This document shows, in pieces, positions 53,146-64,000 of a stretch of DNA of 64,000 bases. The notes below the pieces were generated by a model. That model saw nothing but the letters and a program-made list of their open reading frames with translations, had not been told where the DNA came from and ran no database searches. Source of the stretch: Nemertoderma westbladi (lineage: Eukaryota > Xenacoelomorpha > Nemertodermatida > Nemertodermatidae); the NCBI GenBank assembly GCA_032718475.1, contig JAUCBJ010006915.1, forward strand, positions 112,088 to 176,087. Direction: 5' to 3'. The position numbers and the translations under genes are program-made. Positions within the stretch are counted from its first letter, which is position 1; every line of letters starts with the position of its first letter.

Positions 53146-53640
53146 TGACACCATAGTTCTCACTCTAAAATTGTGTTTGGATGTAAGGAAGAATTTATAG
53201 TATCGATGAATATATTAATAAAAGACGACACCGCGAAGATTATTTAAGAGCATATTACGATAACGAAGAAATTTCAAAAGAAACGCCTCAATTTCAGAGT
53301 CAATTACACAAAGTGTACACAGTAGCATGATATAAGTTTTGAAATTGAGGCGTTTCTTTTGAAATTTCTTGGTTATCCGTATATGCTCTTAAATAATCTT
53401 TGAGGTGTCGTCGTTTGATTAATATATTCATCGATACTAAAAATTCTCCCGCACATCCAAACGAGATTTCCTTTGAGTTACATAATTACGATTAGAAACC
53501 CAATGCGGGAATCAGTAACATTTATTCGAGTGTATGATTTTTCCGATCAACAAGTAAGATAATGAAGAAATTATTAAGGAAATAACATAATTTTCAGAGT
53601 GAGAACAAAAAAAATTAGATATGGTATCAATATATTACCA
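53146..53640. repeat. Large imperfect palindrome encoding two inverted copies of a small peptide
   Basis: Arm 53168-53300 pairs with 53338-53465 around a centre near 53320. The outer part (TTCTCACTCTAAAATTGTG, 53155-53173) pairs with 53595-53614 beyond a loop-out. Both arms contain an ORF fragment reading outside-in: left on plus, right on minus, with SIDEYIN, KRRH, DYLRAY, DN.EISKETPQFQ shared. The left copy is open for about 45 codons to a TGA. The right copy starts with MCGRIFSIDEY and has one frameshift. Silent and missense differences between arms suggest real coding history. Confidence 0.6.
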
Positions 53641-54784
53641 TGAAGATTACTACAAGTGATGAATTTTATTAAAAGCATTCAGTTATATATGTATAAATTT
53701 GCGATGTGGCATAGTCAACGAAGAAGAGATGGTACGTGTCATAATCATCAACGAATAAGAAAAGAGATGAGCTGCAACGTGGATGAATGGTTGGTTGCCT
53801 GAATAGGAAATATGTGAAAGAATATGAATCATAGGGTTGTGTGTAATAATCAATAATTATTATAATAAAAACGCACAGTATATAATGTTAGTGGTGGTGG
53901 TAGCCTTTCAATATGGCACAGATGCTGCGGGATTGGTTAGGTTGAGTAACTATGGAAATATTCGTATACGTGTAGCTAGAACGTGGCGGAATTTCAACAC
54001 GTATCATAATAGCGTTGGGGTAGGCAGGCCGCTCGGTTGGTTGGATTGGCGACAGCCGTCGAGGAGTAGCCGTGGTGAGTTGGCAATCGATTCGATATAA
54101 TAGCGTAGTGGGGGCTAGCCATGCGATGAGAAGTTAGGTTACGCGAAGATGAATATGCGATGGTTGGTTGATGCAACGACGCGAATCAATACTCGCGGGT
54201 GGTAACAGTTGTCGAGTAAGGCAGGCATCGCGAGGTTAGGCTACGTGTAGGTGATAAGCAACGATTGGTTGAAGGCAACAATACTGTTGGTGACAGATGG
54301 TCATTAAACACCACGATTTAGCACCGGAATTTGGCATTTTTAATAGCCCTCTGAGATGCAGCCCGTAGCCCAGGCTAGGGAGGAGTTGCGTGAGAACTAT
54401 GCTTCTCCTACTACTAGCGTATACAATTGTCCAACCTTTCTCTGATGCGAGGGTTATAGCAGACACATTTGGCTCCGGACCAGTCCCCCTTCTCCCTGGC
54501 TTGATGAGAGTTTAGCATATAGCCACGATACTTCGGTACCGCTGGTAGTTGCGAACTCGTGTCTCGCCACAAAGGGATCGATCAGGGACTGCGTTGCGGT
54601 GTGTGGCTGTCTGATTCGGGAGGTGATGTCCGCCTACCCCCGTTGCATTGATATATTCAAACTCGCACCTCGTTATGTTAAAACACCCTCTTCCGATAAA
54701 CGAGGTTCTCGCGGACAGCATTCGGAGATGATGGATACAATGACGGCTGATTTCTCTGGTGAATCTACCGAACTCACTCAGAGT
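53641..54784. other. Spacer without a supportable gene
   Basis: Contains TTGGTTGGTTG/GATGCGA words and several short unsupported ORFs on both strands (for example 53837-54100 plus, 54512-54925 minus). The last part (54700-54784) may be the decayed start of the following pseudogene. Confidence 0.35.
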
Positions 54785-55748
54785 ATGTCGCCCCATAAGG
54801 ACGGGAGGAGGAAGAGCGGACAGAGCTTGAACGATTGAACGACGAACGCGAATTAGCTTCTTTGGTCCAACCCGCGGTCCAGACTTTAATAGATGGGTTC
54901 CAAAGTAAAGCACGTATTCACACATGTGGGTCGTAATGCGTTTTCGGTGTCGTTTACAGTCAAACCCAACCGATACCTTTTGACACCGACATCTTCAACC
55001 CCAATTTAGTTGTGGATGCTCCGATGTTGTAAACTCACGTCGCAGAGCCCATATGCGACAATACTGATGAATGGATTATCGCTCCTCCCGGTCGAGCTGA
55101 TTAAATAAAGACTTTAATCTGGGATAATTACCTCGAAAGACGTCCTCCCCATTCCCCGTGCTTTGGGACTTAGAACCACCCGGATTTCGTCTTTATCGGT
55201 CAACATTGTGTAATGAAACCCCAGCATCCCGCCTGCAGCGTGGATTTTCTATCTCTGGTTAATCCCCTCGATGATACCGAAATCGAGCCCGTGCAGAAGC
55301 ATTTCGACTATACAATCAAGTCAAATGAATACCTTTCGACTCGACCCATAGGGACGACGAAACATCCCTTCTGAAATATATCCGATTGTGGGATCACTTC
55401 GCAAATTTACAACGGATTGCGCAATCATGTTATGTAAAGTTATTGTGCCATTCTGTTCCCACATCAATCGTGGTTAGCGAACTTCAACCGGGAACATCTA
55501 CTGGTAGACGACCAACCGTACGAACTGTCGCACCCCCTTCTGACTCTTTGGAACTTCATCCTTCTGCTGCTAAGGGGCTACAAGTGCAAGGTTCTCCGCC
55601 TCCGGTACCTGGTAATGGCTCCCCACCACCGAAACGTCGCAAGCAACCCCCAAAGAGGAAAAGGAGCCGGAAACAAACGTTAAATTATCTGGTTACTTTT
55701 TATTATGGCTATTCTACTTTATATGACTTATATTCATACTTTATATAA
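54785..55748 (+). pseudogene. Decayed CDS with basic Pro/Lys/Arg C-terminus
   Basis: From about 54800 to about 55460 one frame reads as protein-like sequence broken only by about six stops (ERTELERLNDERELASLV at its start; DEWIIAPPGR; NYLERRPP; VNPLDDTEIEPVQKHF; NEYLSTRPIGTT). It then shifts frame into an open ORF (55386-55748) ending PPKRRKQPPKRKRSRK plus a short hydrophobic tail. The basic tail suggests DNA binding, as in some viral core proteins. The motif PPSDSLELHPS before the tail resembles TPSDAIILHPS in the inverted pseudogene at 62801-63570. Family not recognised. A relic structural gene of the neighbouring virus-like element is an inference. Confidence 0.45.
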
Positions 55749-57115
55749 TACGTAAAATAAGTAAGTGGTGTCCCCAATAATTCATTTAGCTTATTTGTTC
55801 ACGAGCTGAGACATTTTATATGTATTATATATACTCTTTAGCACTACAGTTTGCTTATTTAGAAGTGATAGATATTCACTAATCTACTCGATTCAATTTT
55901 GTTCACGAGTTGAGACATTTTGTATATGCTGGTTACGTGTGTTCTATATACTTTGAGTTTGATATTGTTAATTGAACTATTTACTTACTTGACCTTCTCT
56001 TATGTACGATTTGAACTCCTACTTTCGTTTTTACCACCCTGATGGCTAAATGAATGAAAGCGGTGTTGCTGCACCTGCGAACTTAGCCTTTTAGATTACA
56101 TATTTTACTAATTTTAAGCTCAAAACACCATTTTTCATTGATAAAGTTGGTTACGATATAATATCGACTGTTTCAGTTAAGCAATGCTTTACTGCTGAGG
56201 GTTTTAACGCCATCTAGTGCCATTATACGCATATTCTACCTCCCATTATTGGCTGTATCATTCTATTACGGTTAATTTAATATATATGAGCTTGGTTGGT
56301 TGGATGCTGGCTCACTGTATACATGTTACGCTGCAGTGGAATTACCCCTCCCATGCAGGGCTTTAATCAGCTAGTCAGGTTTTAATGACTGGGAAATATT
56401 TCATGTCCTGGTTTAATGTCTAAGTCTAATTGTTAATAATTGAATTATATTTACATATGTTGTATCTTATATTCTGCTGTTAAATTCAATTTGCTGTCAT
56501 TGTTTGCTTAATATAACGCCGATATTACGGAATCAAGAAAGTTTTACACGCGCCACAACAGGTGGGTCACTATAATTAAGTATTAGTGATAATCTGGACA
56601 ATTGCATCAGATTTGTGTGTTGTCATACCTCAGACTTTCTAAATAATTAATATATGGCGATATTTCAGACCATTATTGTAAGCAAAGCTCTTATCATTAA
56701 TTATATCACGATTGAGAGTTGTCACAAATTAAATACTGTAGCGATATCAATATAATTAGACCAAAGACAAGTTACAATACGTTTCCTTTTAAGGGAAACG
56801 CAGTTGCCAGACTTGAGTCCTTACATAATTAATTAGTCAGTCATTTGCTTGTTATACTGTGTTGCCACACCCTCCCGGTATCGTATCTCAGTTAAATACA
56901 ATATATAATCAAATACCGTACCGAACTAAATAAAATATAGAGCAAATCAATACATAAAGGGAAAAAGGGGTAGAATAAACAGATACATTGAGCGGCCCTT
57001 CGTTGAAGGTATGCTAGCGCACTCCGTTCTTTGTATCAGACTAGACGGTTAAAGCTTATCTGCATGTATTTACAGCATAATCTGTACAAGGTCACAATAT
57101 GAAATTGAGATTGAA
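55749..57115. other. AT-rich gene-free stretch
   Basis: TTGTTCACGAGCTGAGACAT at 55796 is repeated with small changes at 55900, a local duplication of about 110 bp. No ORF or TIR pair was recognised. The stretch ends where the truncated BEL/Pao sequence begins. Confidence 0.4.
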
Positions 57116-57118
57116 AGA

Positions 57119-58290
57119 ACATATTCTTTGTCAAATGCGCTAACAGGGGTTATACGCGCCATTCACTTTGAGTTAGTTCCTAGTTTACATGTCAGTAGTT
57201 TCATTCAAGCATTTCGACACTTCATTGGTAGACGAGGCATTCCATTAGTAATTTTTAGTGACAATGCCTCAACATTTAAATGTTCATCGTCTGAACTTCG
57301 CATTTACAATAAGTTCCTTAACCACGATTTGGTTAAACGTGAGTTTGGTGACTTAAGTGTCACTTGGCTGTTTAACATTGCCAGATATCCATAAGCTTAT
57401 GGCTTTATTGACAGATGTGTAGGTCTCATCAAATCCAACCTCAGCAAAGTGATGGGTAGAGCCACTCTGCAACACGACGAAATGCAAACACTGTTAATAT
57501 CTTGCGAGGCTGCTGTTAACAGTCGCCCATTGACTTTCGTATCATCTAACAATGATGAAAACTACAATCTACTTACTCCTAGTCACTTTCTCGTGGGCCA
57601 TAGACTATGTGCTATTCCAACATCATCAGCACGTGCAGATAATTTAGAGTTGTCCAGAACAAACCTTATCAATCATTTACGTTACCAAGAGAAAGCAGCC
57701 AACTTATTGTGGGATAATTTGAAAAATGATAGACATCGCCATCAGGAACGTAAATCGTCATCCTTTGTGAGTCCTATCGTAGGGGAAATTTCCTTATTGC
57801 ACGATCAGAAACTACCTAGATGTCTCTGGAAGTTATGTCGCATTAATAAGTTAATTACAAGTAGAGATGGGGAGGTTCGCGCAGTTCAAGTATCTGTTGC
57901 AAATCGTGGACGACAAGCAACAATTCTTACAAGATCCGTTCAACATATTATATCATTAGAGATTCAATCCGATGAGATTGACCCCATTCTCATAAAAGAT
58001 GCTTGCAAACGGGATTCAAAATTAAAAAAAAGGTAAGTTGTAAAAGTGACAAAATAAGTGACATAGTTGACTCTTCCAATGACAAACTTGACACAAAAGT
58101 ATACAACACAGACGTACTAGCCACACCTCCTTCAGTCGCTAGTACTCATACTGTACCACGAGTCTTACAGCACACTGACACATTATCCTATCACAATGAT
58201 GATAGCAACAGCAGTCAAAATAAACCATCTAGATTACCGCGTGCTGCTAAGTCACATATTGTGCATGGTCATTACAAAATGGGAAAATAA
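57119..58290 (+). pseudogene. BEL/Pao retrotransposon integrase, 5'-truncated and broken
   Basis: The frame from 57119 reads as the BEL/Pao integrase: TRAIHxELVP-like GVIRAIHFELVPSL, then RRGIPLVIFSDNAS (second catalytic Asp), one TAA stop at 57392-57394, GLIKSNLSKVMGRATLQHDE, AAVNSRPLTF and LTPSHFLVGHRL. A domain typical of the BEL/Pao C-terminus follows (DUF5641-like) to 58036. A frameshift near 58020 moves the terminal segment into the frame of 58003-58290, ending in a basic tail. Gag, protease, RT/RNase H and the first part of integrase are absent. Not functional. Confidence 0.85.
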
Positions 58291-58319
58291 ATTCCCGTTT
58301 TGTTCGGTTGTGGAGGATT

Positions 58320-59027
58320 TGTTAGTGTACAAATATTAAATTCATTATTATGAAACTGTAAATCTAATAATTGAAGGATTATGATAATACTTACGATGTT
58401 GTTACACCCAGTCCAACACTGAATCTAACAGAAAGTTGTTATTTTTTATCTGGATTACTGTATTCAAGATGATTTGTCATTATTTGTAATGTTATCCAAC
58501 ATTATTTAGGATCATATTTTTTAAGCCGCACCACTCAAGGGTACATTATTTTTAGAAAGTTTAAATGTGCATTTAATTTTGTTGTAATTTTCTTTGTCTA
58601 TCTGTAGATAGCCAAGAGGGGATTGGAGTGTATTTCGTATTATTATATTATTGACTCTGTAGGATATACATTATTGACTCTAGTTATTGGTATTTCCCTG
58701 ATTTACACACCCCTGGCATTAGTTTGTATAATTGCTTTGGTGTTACACAGCTGTATTGCTTTTCATGTGGCCTATATTGTAGGTGAAGGTTGTTTGTGAT
58801 ATTCTATCCATTATTATACATTGAGATACTTTTAGTTTTTACATATTTTTCTTTATTGCATTTAGAGACCATCATGGGTCCATTACACCATGATATCGAG
58901 CTTCGAAACGATCTATAGCGGACAAATCGTACCCTGCTCAAGATCTTATTGATCTATCTCTCGCGTCGAGTTCGAGGTCTTCTTGAGCATTCGTCAACTC
59001 GCGCGATCTGCGATTGAGATTGAACTG
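58320..59027 (+). mobile_element. Candidate 3' LTR of the BEL/Pao remnant
   Basis: Begins TGTTAGTGTACAAAT directly after a purine-rich GTTGTGGAGGATT, the expected polypurine tract/LTR junction. No second LTR is in the window, so the right end is a guess, placed before the (CGTC)n run. Confidence 0.45.
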
Positions 59028-60156
59028 TAACCCGTCCGTCCGTCCGTCCGTCATTTTCTTGACACCCCCCTTGCGATTTCTTTATTTATTTATTTTCTTC
59101 CCAGTGCGGATTTTCCCTATGCACCATAAAGTACACTGGGTTCAATGTTTTACAATATCACCCAATAAATATATTGTAAAAAGCCTTCTATAGTAAAGTA
59201 AATGTTCACCTACACCAATATTTACTACACAACCTCATATACATTATACAAATACCAGTAACATAGTTTATAGCTATTAGTTGTGATAATCCAATTGGCT
59301 CTTGGAATTCAATCTGCAAAACAAACAAGAGAATTGTTAAAAGAAATAATATAATATCATTAAACTTACCATTATTAAGGCATTGTTTACTCAGTTGCTT
59401 AAAAATTAATTGAAATACAATGAAATATAAAAGTTAGATGCCAATGCTACACTATTGAAATTATTAGAAGACCGATAGTACTTCTTACTGTAAAAGTATT
59501 CTCTATCTATCTATCTATCTATGTATCGGGTGAACTCATCCGAAGCTTTAGCTCGTCCGTCAATGAAAGTTATATCAATCGACGCAGCTCAATCCCAGGA
59601 TGTGGAAAAAAAGTTTCGAAAAAAATTATTAAAGTGTATTTATTTTATTTCAAAAAATAGCCCCATAACACAAAAATTGCCATCAATTCAACGATAGAAA
59701 CACCAGCTGCTGGTGCTCAGGAGGACCTAGTAAGCTACTACTATTGATTGAATGGATAGGCCCAAACTACACAGAAGTATATTACTTGCTAAATTTATTA
59801 CTCTCTCACTCTATCCCAGACAGTAATCAAACATCAACTGTTAGTTTGTATAATGTTTACCCCGCCAGCTGAATAACTCTTCCCAGTGAATCAATTGGGA
59901 TTATCTATAAGGTTACTACTACTCACTGCTATGTTAGACGTGGGAGGCCAGCTGATGAGAATTGATTGATTTTAATCACTGGGCCGTTCAAATGCTTTAC
60001 AGGTTAACAATAATGACATTTAGGGGCTGGGATTACTCTCTATCAGACTGTAACCAAAGCTGTTCAATGGGGAGGGACCCAACTACATTACGTTCATCTT
60101 ATTATAGCCAGCTTGCTGGTTTATCTAGTTTAGTAATTAATACAACTTACAGTTAA
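59028..60156. repeat. Microsatellites and gene-free flank of the fibrinogen-like exon
   Basis: (CGTC)n at about 59034-59053 and (TATC)n at about 59500-59522; otherwise AT-rich. It should contain the 3' UTR of the minus-strand fibrinogen-like gene; AATAAA occurs on the minus strand near 59640-59650. Confidence 0.5.
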
Positions 60157-60816
60157 TCATTCAATCCCAATATACATTTCAATACGATTAGCATGAACTG
60201 CTGGTGGATTGATATGTTTAAAGAGCGGTTCATACCAGAGTATGGACCAAAAATCTCCATTCAAGTTGCTGAGCGGGCAATAGCCGGTCGACTTATACCA
60301 CCACCCTCCTGTAAGGTCCACTGTATAGCAGTTGGTATGGGACTGGGAAACTTCCCGGGTGTCTTTGGTGGAGAATGGCACAAGGTTAAGGTCAGACAAT
60401 GCATCCTGGATAGTGCCATGGTAACCGGATACATGTAGGTGATAATCAGTTTCAGCTGAACCAAGAGAGAACTTGCTGTATTCGACGTATCGGTATTCGT
60501 TGATGAAATATTCCGTTTCCCCCGAGGTTATATTTTTTGCAGCTCCTGAGAACCACATATTTATTCTCAACCTAACCCCCCCAGTACCTTCTATGAGGTT
60601 GTAGAGCGTTTCGAGACCAATCCAGAAATTTGTACGAATATCTCCAAATCCATCAACATATTCGTTCCAGTTTCGGTCGAATGAAATCAATTCATTTCTC
60701 CTCTGTTGAATCTTTATCATCTTTTCCGAAAGTCTCGCTGAGGCCAGAGCAGCTAAGGTCCGCCCCGTTTTAAACGATAGCAACACTCCCTTATAGAGTT
60801 CCAACGCCGCCTTTGC
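60157..60816 (-). CDS. Terminal exon of a fibrinogen-related domain protein
   Basis: Encodes most of a fibrinogen C-terminal (FReD) domain, as in secreted ficolins, tenascins and fibrinogen-like lectins that bind carbohydrates or matrix. The ORF numbering starts upstream in intron at 60984. QQRRN...FDRNWNEYVDGFGDI...NFWIGLETLYNL (residues 93-130), NCYTVDLTGGWWY (218-230), CPLSNLNG (236-243) and IEMYIG at the end are canonical FReD landmarks. A splice acceptor (polypyrimidine, then TACAAATACAG) at 60817 precedes GCAAAGGC, so the exon runs 60816-60157 and stops with TGA. Upstream exons, including any signal peptide and the first disulfide cysteine, were not found. The segment before QQRRN is poorly conserved. 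Confidence 0.75.
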   Translation of the reverse strand, partial: AKAALELYKGVLLSFKTGRTLAALASARLSEKMIKIQQRRNELISFDRNWNEYVDGFGDIRTNFWIGLETLYNLIEGTGGVRLRINMWFSGAAKNITSGETEYFINEYRYVEYSKFSLGSAETDYHLHVSGYHGTIQDALSDLNLVPFSTKDTREVSQSHTNCYTVDLTGGWWYKSTGYCPLSNLNGDFWSILWYEPLFKHINPPAVHANRIEMYIGIE

Positions 60817-62800
60817 CTGTATTTGTATAAAAAAAATATTCTTAATTGTTACTTTTTTCACTCGAATACCCCTAATTCGGGAGAAAGTGAAAAAACGTTG
60901 AAAAGACAGTGTAAAATAAAATTTGACAGAGGATCGAAGTAGAAACGATTTGCGTGTAATTTGAGCCAACAGACATACACACACAATCCATCATACAAAC
61001 ACTCCATTCAGAACCAATTCCCCATAACACCCAATTCAATATCTGAGTGTACTGTACATACAGTATGGGATTCCTTTAACCAATAAATTAGCTGGAATAT
61101 CTTTCATAGGGATATATCGAAATGCCCCAGTTTAGGAAACATACCACGAATCGTGTCAACTATATTTTTGATCAAGTTGTCCAAAATATTGGTATTATGT
61201 ATAGTATAACCCATAAAGTACAACCTTTTAATGACAACCGTGTAATTTATGGAACATCAAACGAGGATGTCCAAAAGGGTCTTTATAAATTAAAATTAGC
61301 CCAAATACTGTAAAGAAAATGACCGAACAGTAAATATCACTACAGTAAAACAAGAGCTGTAAAATTTCGTTGGGGGGGGGGGGGGGGGGTCATCCTATCT
61401 ACAAAAAATGGACCTGGTGGTACACACTCCTATAAAAAGGGTTTGGTATGCTCCATATTGATGGCTTCGAAAATAAACATGTCGATATCATCACTAGATT
61501 CGGCTAAACGTCTGGCTATCTGTTCGCGCTTTCAGACCTTTGGCAGTTTAACCCGCCAAATTAGGATGTCTTCTAGATAATAAATCACTTTTAGTCTATG
61601 ACAAGTATTTAATTCACTACACTAGTCGAAACCAATCTGTGCGCGATCATTCACCCGCTGGATATACCCGGGAGATTGGGTTCGACGGCTTAATCTTATT
61701 GCTATGTAAGCTTAATGTATTATTCGACTGACAGTATTATATAATCTCTGACAATATTATTCACCTTCGGGAAATATTAACAGTTCCTTTAGGACGTGGC
61801 GCTCTATCTATATACACAGAGTTATGACTTAAACTACTCACAACGATATGGCTTAGTTATAATTCACATATATGGCGCATTCTTTAGGAGATGCTTCGTT
61901 ATCAGTCTCACTCATACACAATGCTGCACAATACTGCACACTGATCTGCCGATCTTCACTGATTTTAGTTATATATAAAAGGAACACGGACTGACTCATG
62001 TAGGGTCTATCAAATAACATTAGATTCACTTCAAACCACTTTAACATAAGTCACAATCGTTATATGTAACCTTTCTCTCTTACCTTCGGTATATCAAGAA
62101 TATTGGGTTTCGGGGTTATTTATCGTTATTCCAAATATAATAATTCATCAACCATATTATGAAGAACTGACAGTAAATAGCAGTATAACAATAAAAAGTA
62201 TGCACAGGTTGTTTGATTAGGTATGGTATGTTATGATTTGAGTTGAGGTATGATGAGATCAGACATCAGATAACGGATATATGTCCTTATAATTAAGCCT
62301 ACTAGTGTAAGACTAAAACTGAAAACACGGAGGTGCCAAAAGCCGGTTCTTAGGCTCTGGGCAAAAACATAACACTGAATTACTGAGTTTCTGTATACAC
62401 CTCCAACACAGAGACAACAAACGCTCTGATTGGTCAACCTGAACAACGAGAGAACAAAGAAACAAAGAAACGTCGACGTGGCAATATCAGCTGCTAGCCG
62501 TCGTCATGGTAGCGACACTGTTTTCAAAAGTATCCAGCTATTGCGTCACGAGATTGTGGATTATGTCCTCTAAAGTACAAATACAGTACAAATACATAAG
62601 AAATGACTTTTATGTCCTCTAAAACACCAGTACAGCAAGGACACGGCCTTTTTATGCCTGGCAAACCAACTACATAGTACTTTAAGGGAAAATAACCGGC
62701 TAATTACGCAAAAGCTTTTACACCTCTCCCAGAAAATGGGATTTAAGTCTATAAAATATAACAAATCACAGTTTCTAAAATATAAAGATACTCTAAACAG
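60817..62800. other. Presumed intron/upstream region of the fibrinogen-like gene
   Basis: AT-rich with a G homopolymer at 61372-61390. Repeats of GGACATAAAA/TACAAATACA type near 62565-62620. No further fibrinogen-like exon, TIR pair or RNA gene recognised on either strand. Confidence 0.4.
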
Positions 62801-63570
62801 TTAGTCTTTCTTACGCAGACGGCGTTTACGCAGTTTTTTGAGGCTAGCAAGAGTCTTTTCTCTTTGGGGGGAGCCACTTTACTAGGAGGGCCATAACTCC
62901 TGGGTGAAGGGTGCAATATGATTGCATCAGAAGGTGTAGGATTGTGGTCGAGGTATCTGCCGTTTCGATATGCTTCTCCTCGAGCTGATTTTCCTCCGCT
63001 CGTAGCTGGATACGTTCATCCAAAAACTCTCGCAGAGAATAGGATCGTCCAAGTTCGATAACTTCTTACAGATTCTGGATTTCCCAATCGAATTGAGATA
63101 AGGCCAATTCGTTTATCGATTGGACTTACTGTTATAACTTACGTTTATCTGAACAAACGCAGGTTTCCTTTTTGATCTTTATAGAATAGCGTTTAACTCG
63201 TTTCGTACAACGCTCTCCTTCACCTTGATGAGGGGTTGTATCGCGTTAAACGGGACGACCATACGGTTGGATAGTGATATTAGGTGTCCGCGTCACAATC
63301 CGGCTAGGTAAGATGGGCGGCTAGCTAGAAATCACTGTCGGAGTGTTACCGATTAATTGTTAGGGTAGCACTAGATCTTTGAACAGTGAATACAGTCCGC
63401 GAAGATCCGCGACACCACCAGGATCGCAGGTCTGAGGTCCAACTAAGGAATGAGGAGGTTTGACCGAGTATTCCGGGACTCTGATCGTAGGTTTACTCCA
63501 GGATCGTTCGAGCCGAGTGAGCATAGGTGATACGTCAACAAGTTTCGGTTTACGTGGATGTTTATGTCTT
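62801..63570 (-). pseudogene. Decayed CDS with basic C-terminus, inverted relative to 54785-55748
   Basis: On the minus strand, protein-like sequence runs from about 63570 (KHPRKPKLVDVSPM) through EYSVKPPHSLVGPQT and IVTRTPNITIQPYGRPV. It continues past several stops to ELALSQFDWEIQNL and the coiled-coil-like LREFLDERIQLRAEE. After a frameshift come TPSDAIILHPSPRSYGPP and, past a G-run indel, LKKLRKRRLRKKD with TAA at 62801-62803. Family not recognised. Its C-terminal motif and basic tail resemble the plus-strand pseudogene at 54785-55748, suggesting related genes or two ends of one degraded element. Confidence 0.4.
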
Positions 63571-64000
63571 TCCGTTTATTAGTTGGGTCTAGGGCATTTA
63601 TCGTAATAATACCAAAGACGCACGTCTGGTAGGGTAAACGCGGGTGATATTTATTTGTTGTTACAATGCTTCTATCAAGAATTCCAAATATACATTGGAG
63701 TTACCGCGTCCATTTGTTTCTTTAGTGTCTTTTCTTTCGAGTCGATTTCGAATAGAATTTTCGCATTCGAATTTCAGTTTATGGTTCCGACTCCGCTGGG
63801 CAGGATATATAGTCGACATAGTCTGTATTGTGTAAATCGATAGGATGACCAGTAGTTAAGAAGCCATCTTCTATCAACTCCGTCATATCTGCTATATATG
63901 AGTTTATCCATATTATAATGAGTTTATATTTAGGCGAGCGGGCGTCGCTGCCTACCCCAATCAACCCCGGACAGTACGAGATCCTCAGCACCGATGTGTC
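63571..64000. other. Window end, no gene assigned
   Basis: Minus-strand ORF 63779-63991 (70 aa) could be an upstream part of the preceding decayed CDS, but there is no recognisable motif. Confidence 0.3.

Noticed and set aside
54512-54925. 137-aa minus-strand ORF
   Set aside because: Opposite to better protein-like sequence on the plus strand; no motif or start support.
61122-61313. 63-aa plus ORF upstream of the fibrinogen-like exon
   Set aside because: No domain and wrong strand for the gene; within AT-rich DNA this length is expected by chance.

Overview
The window reads as metazoan nuclear DNA, most likely from an aquatic invertebrate. It is AT-rich and intron-poor in its ORFs. It carries a C2H2 zinc-finger gene, a fibrinogen-like domain exon with a splice acceptor, tRNA-derived SINEs, LINEs, a BEL/Pao retroelement, many hAT-like elements and a virus-like protein-primed DNA polymerase. 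The recurrent TAGGCCTAC word is common in marine invertebrate genomes. The species cannot be named from the sequence.

Layout. 1-2545: an intact single-exon C2H2 zinc-finger gene on the minus strand with quiet flanks. 2546-37892: an almost unbroken stack of nested DNA transposons and fold-back elements. Many limits can be fixed by matching target-site duplications (TSDs): 8 bp (hAT-like) at 3695-4285, 4985-15365, 15475-17290, 15662-16506, 17882-18682 and 20159-29566; 9-10 bp (Mutator-like) at 2555-4814, 20910-29059 and 31414-32637; 3 bp TAA (PIF/Harbinger-like) at 7867-8082. Two more elements are bounded by 11-bp and 9-bp direct repeats (5420-9518; 17469-37883). Arms of several elements are built from one short self-complementary word each (AACGTT, TAACATTA, AAACGTTT/AACATGTT, TGTCAATATTGACA). 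No transposase ORF was found inside these elements. A full-length two-ORF LINE (10836-14632) sits in this block, along with SINEs and minisatellites, including a 68-bp unit that recurs at about eight places.

38215-41060: a decayed L2/CR1-like LINE whose reverse-transcriptase core is replaced, in frame, by about 18 copies of a 30-bp minisatellite. 41481-45429: two intact, divergently transcribed ORFs (459 and 710 aa). Both show a hAT-like D...CxxH...ER layout and an NTG-SGPE-RW signature; they look like paralogous transposase-type or domesticated proteins sharing a 436-bp intergenic region. 45800-47290: tandem repeats containing words that match a coding motif of the 459-aa ORF.

47601-55750: a virus-like segment of the Maverick/adintovirus type. 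An intact 1351-aa family-B DNA polymerase has all catalytic motifs. It is followed upstream on the same strand by an unknown 354-aa ORF. Both start just downstream of an (ATT)n tract. Next come a large imperfect palindrome encoding two inverted copies of a small peptide, and a decayed coding region ending in a basic tail. A second decayed CDS with a similar tail lies inverted at 62801-63570. Between them are a 5'-truncated BEL/Pao integrase with a candidate LTR (57119-about 59027) and a minus-strand fibrinogen-like exon (60157-60816).

Little here is functionally coordinated host biology. The window is mainly a record of repeated insertion into insertion. The best candidates for living genes are the zinc-finger gene, the divergent hAT-like pair, the polymerase/354-aa pair and the fibrinogen-like exon.
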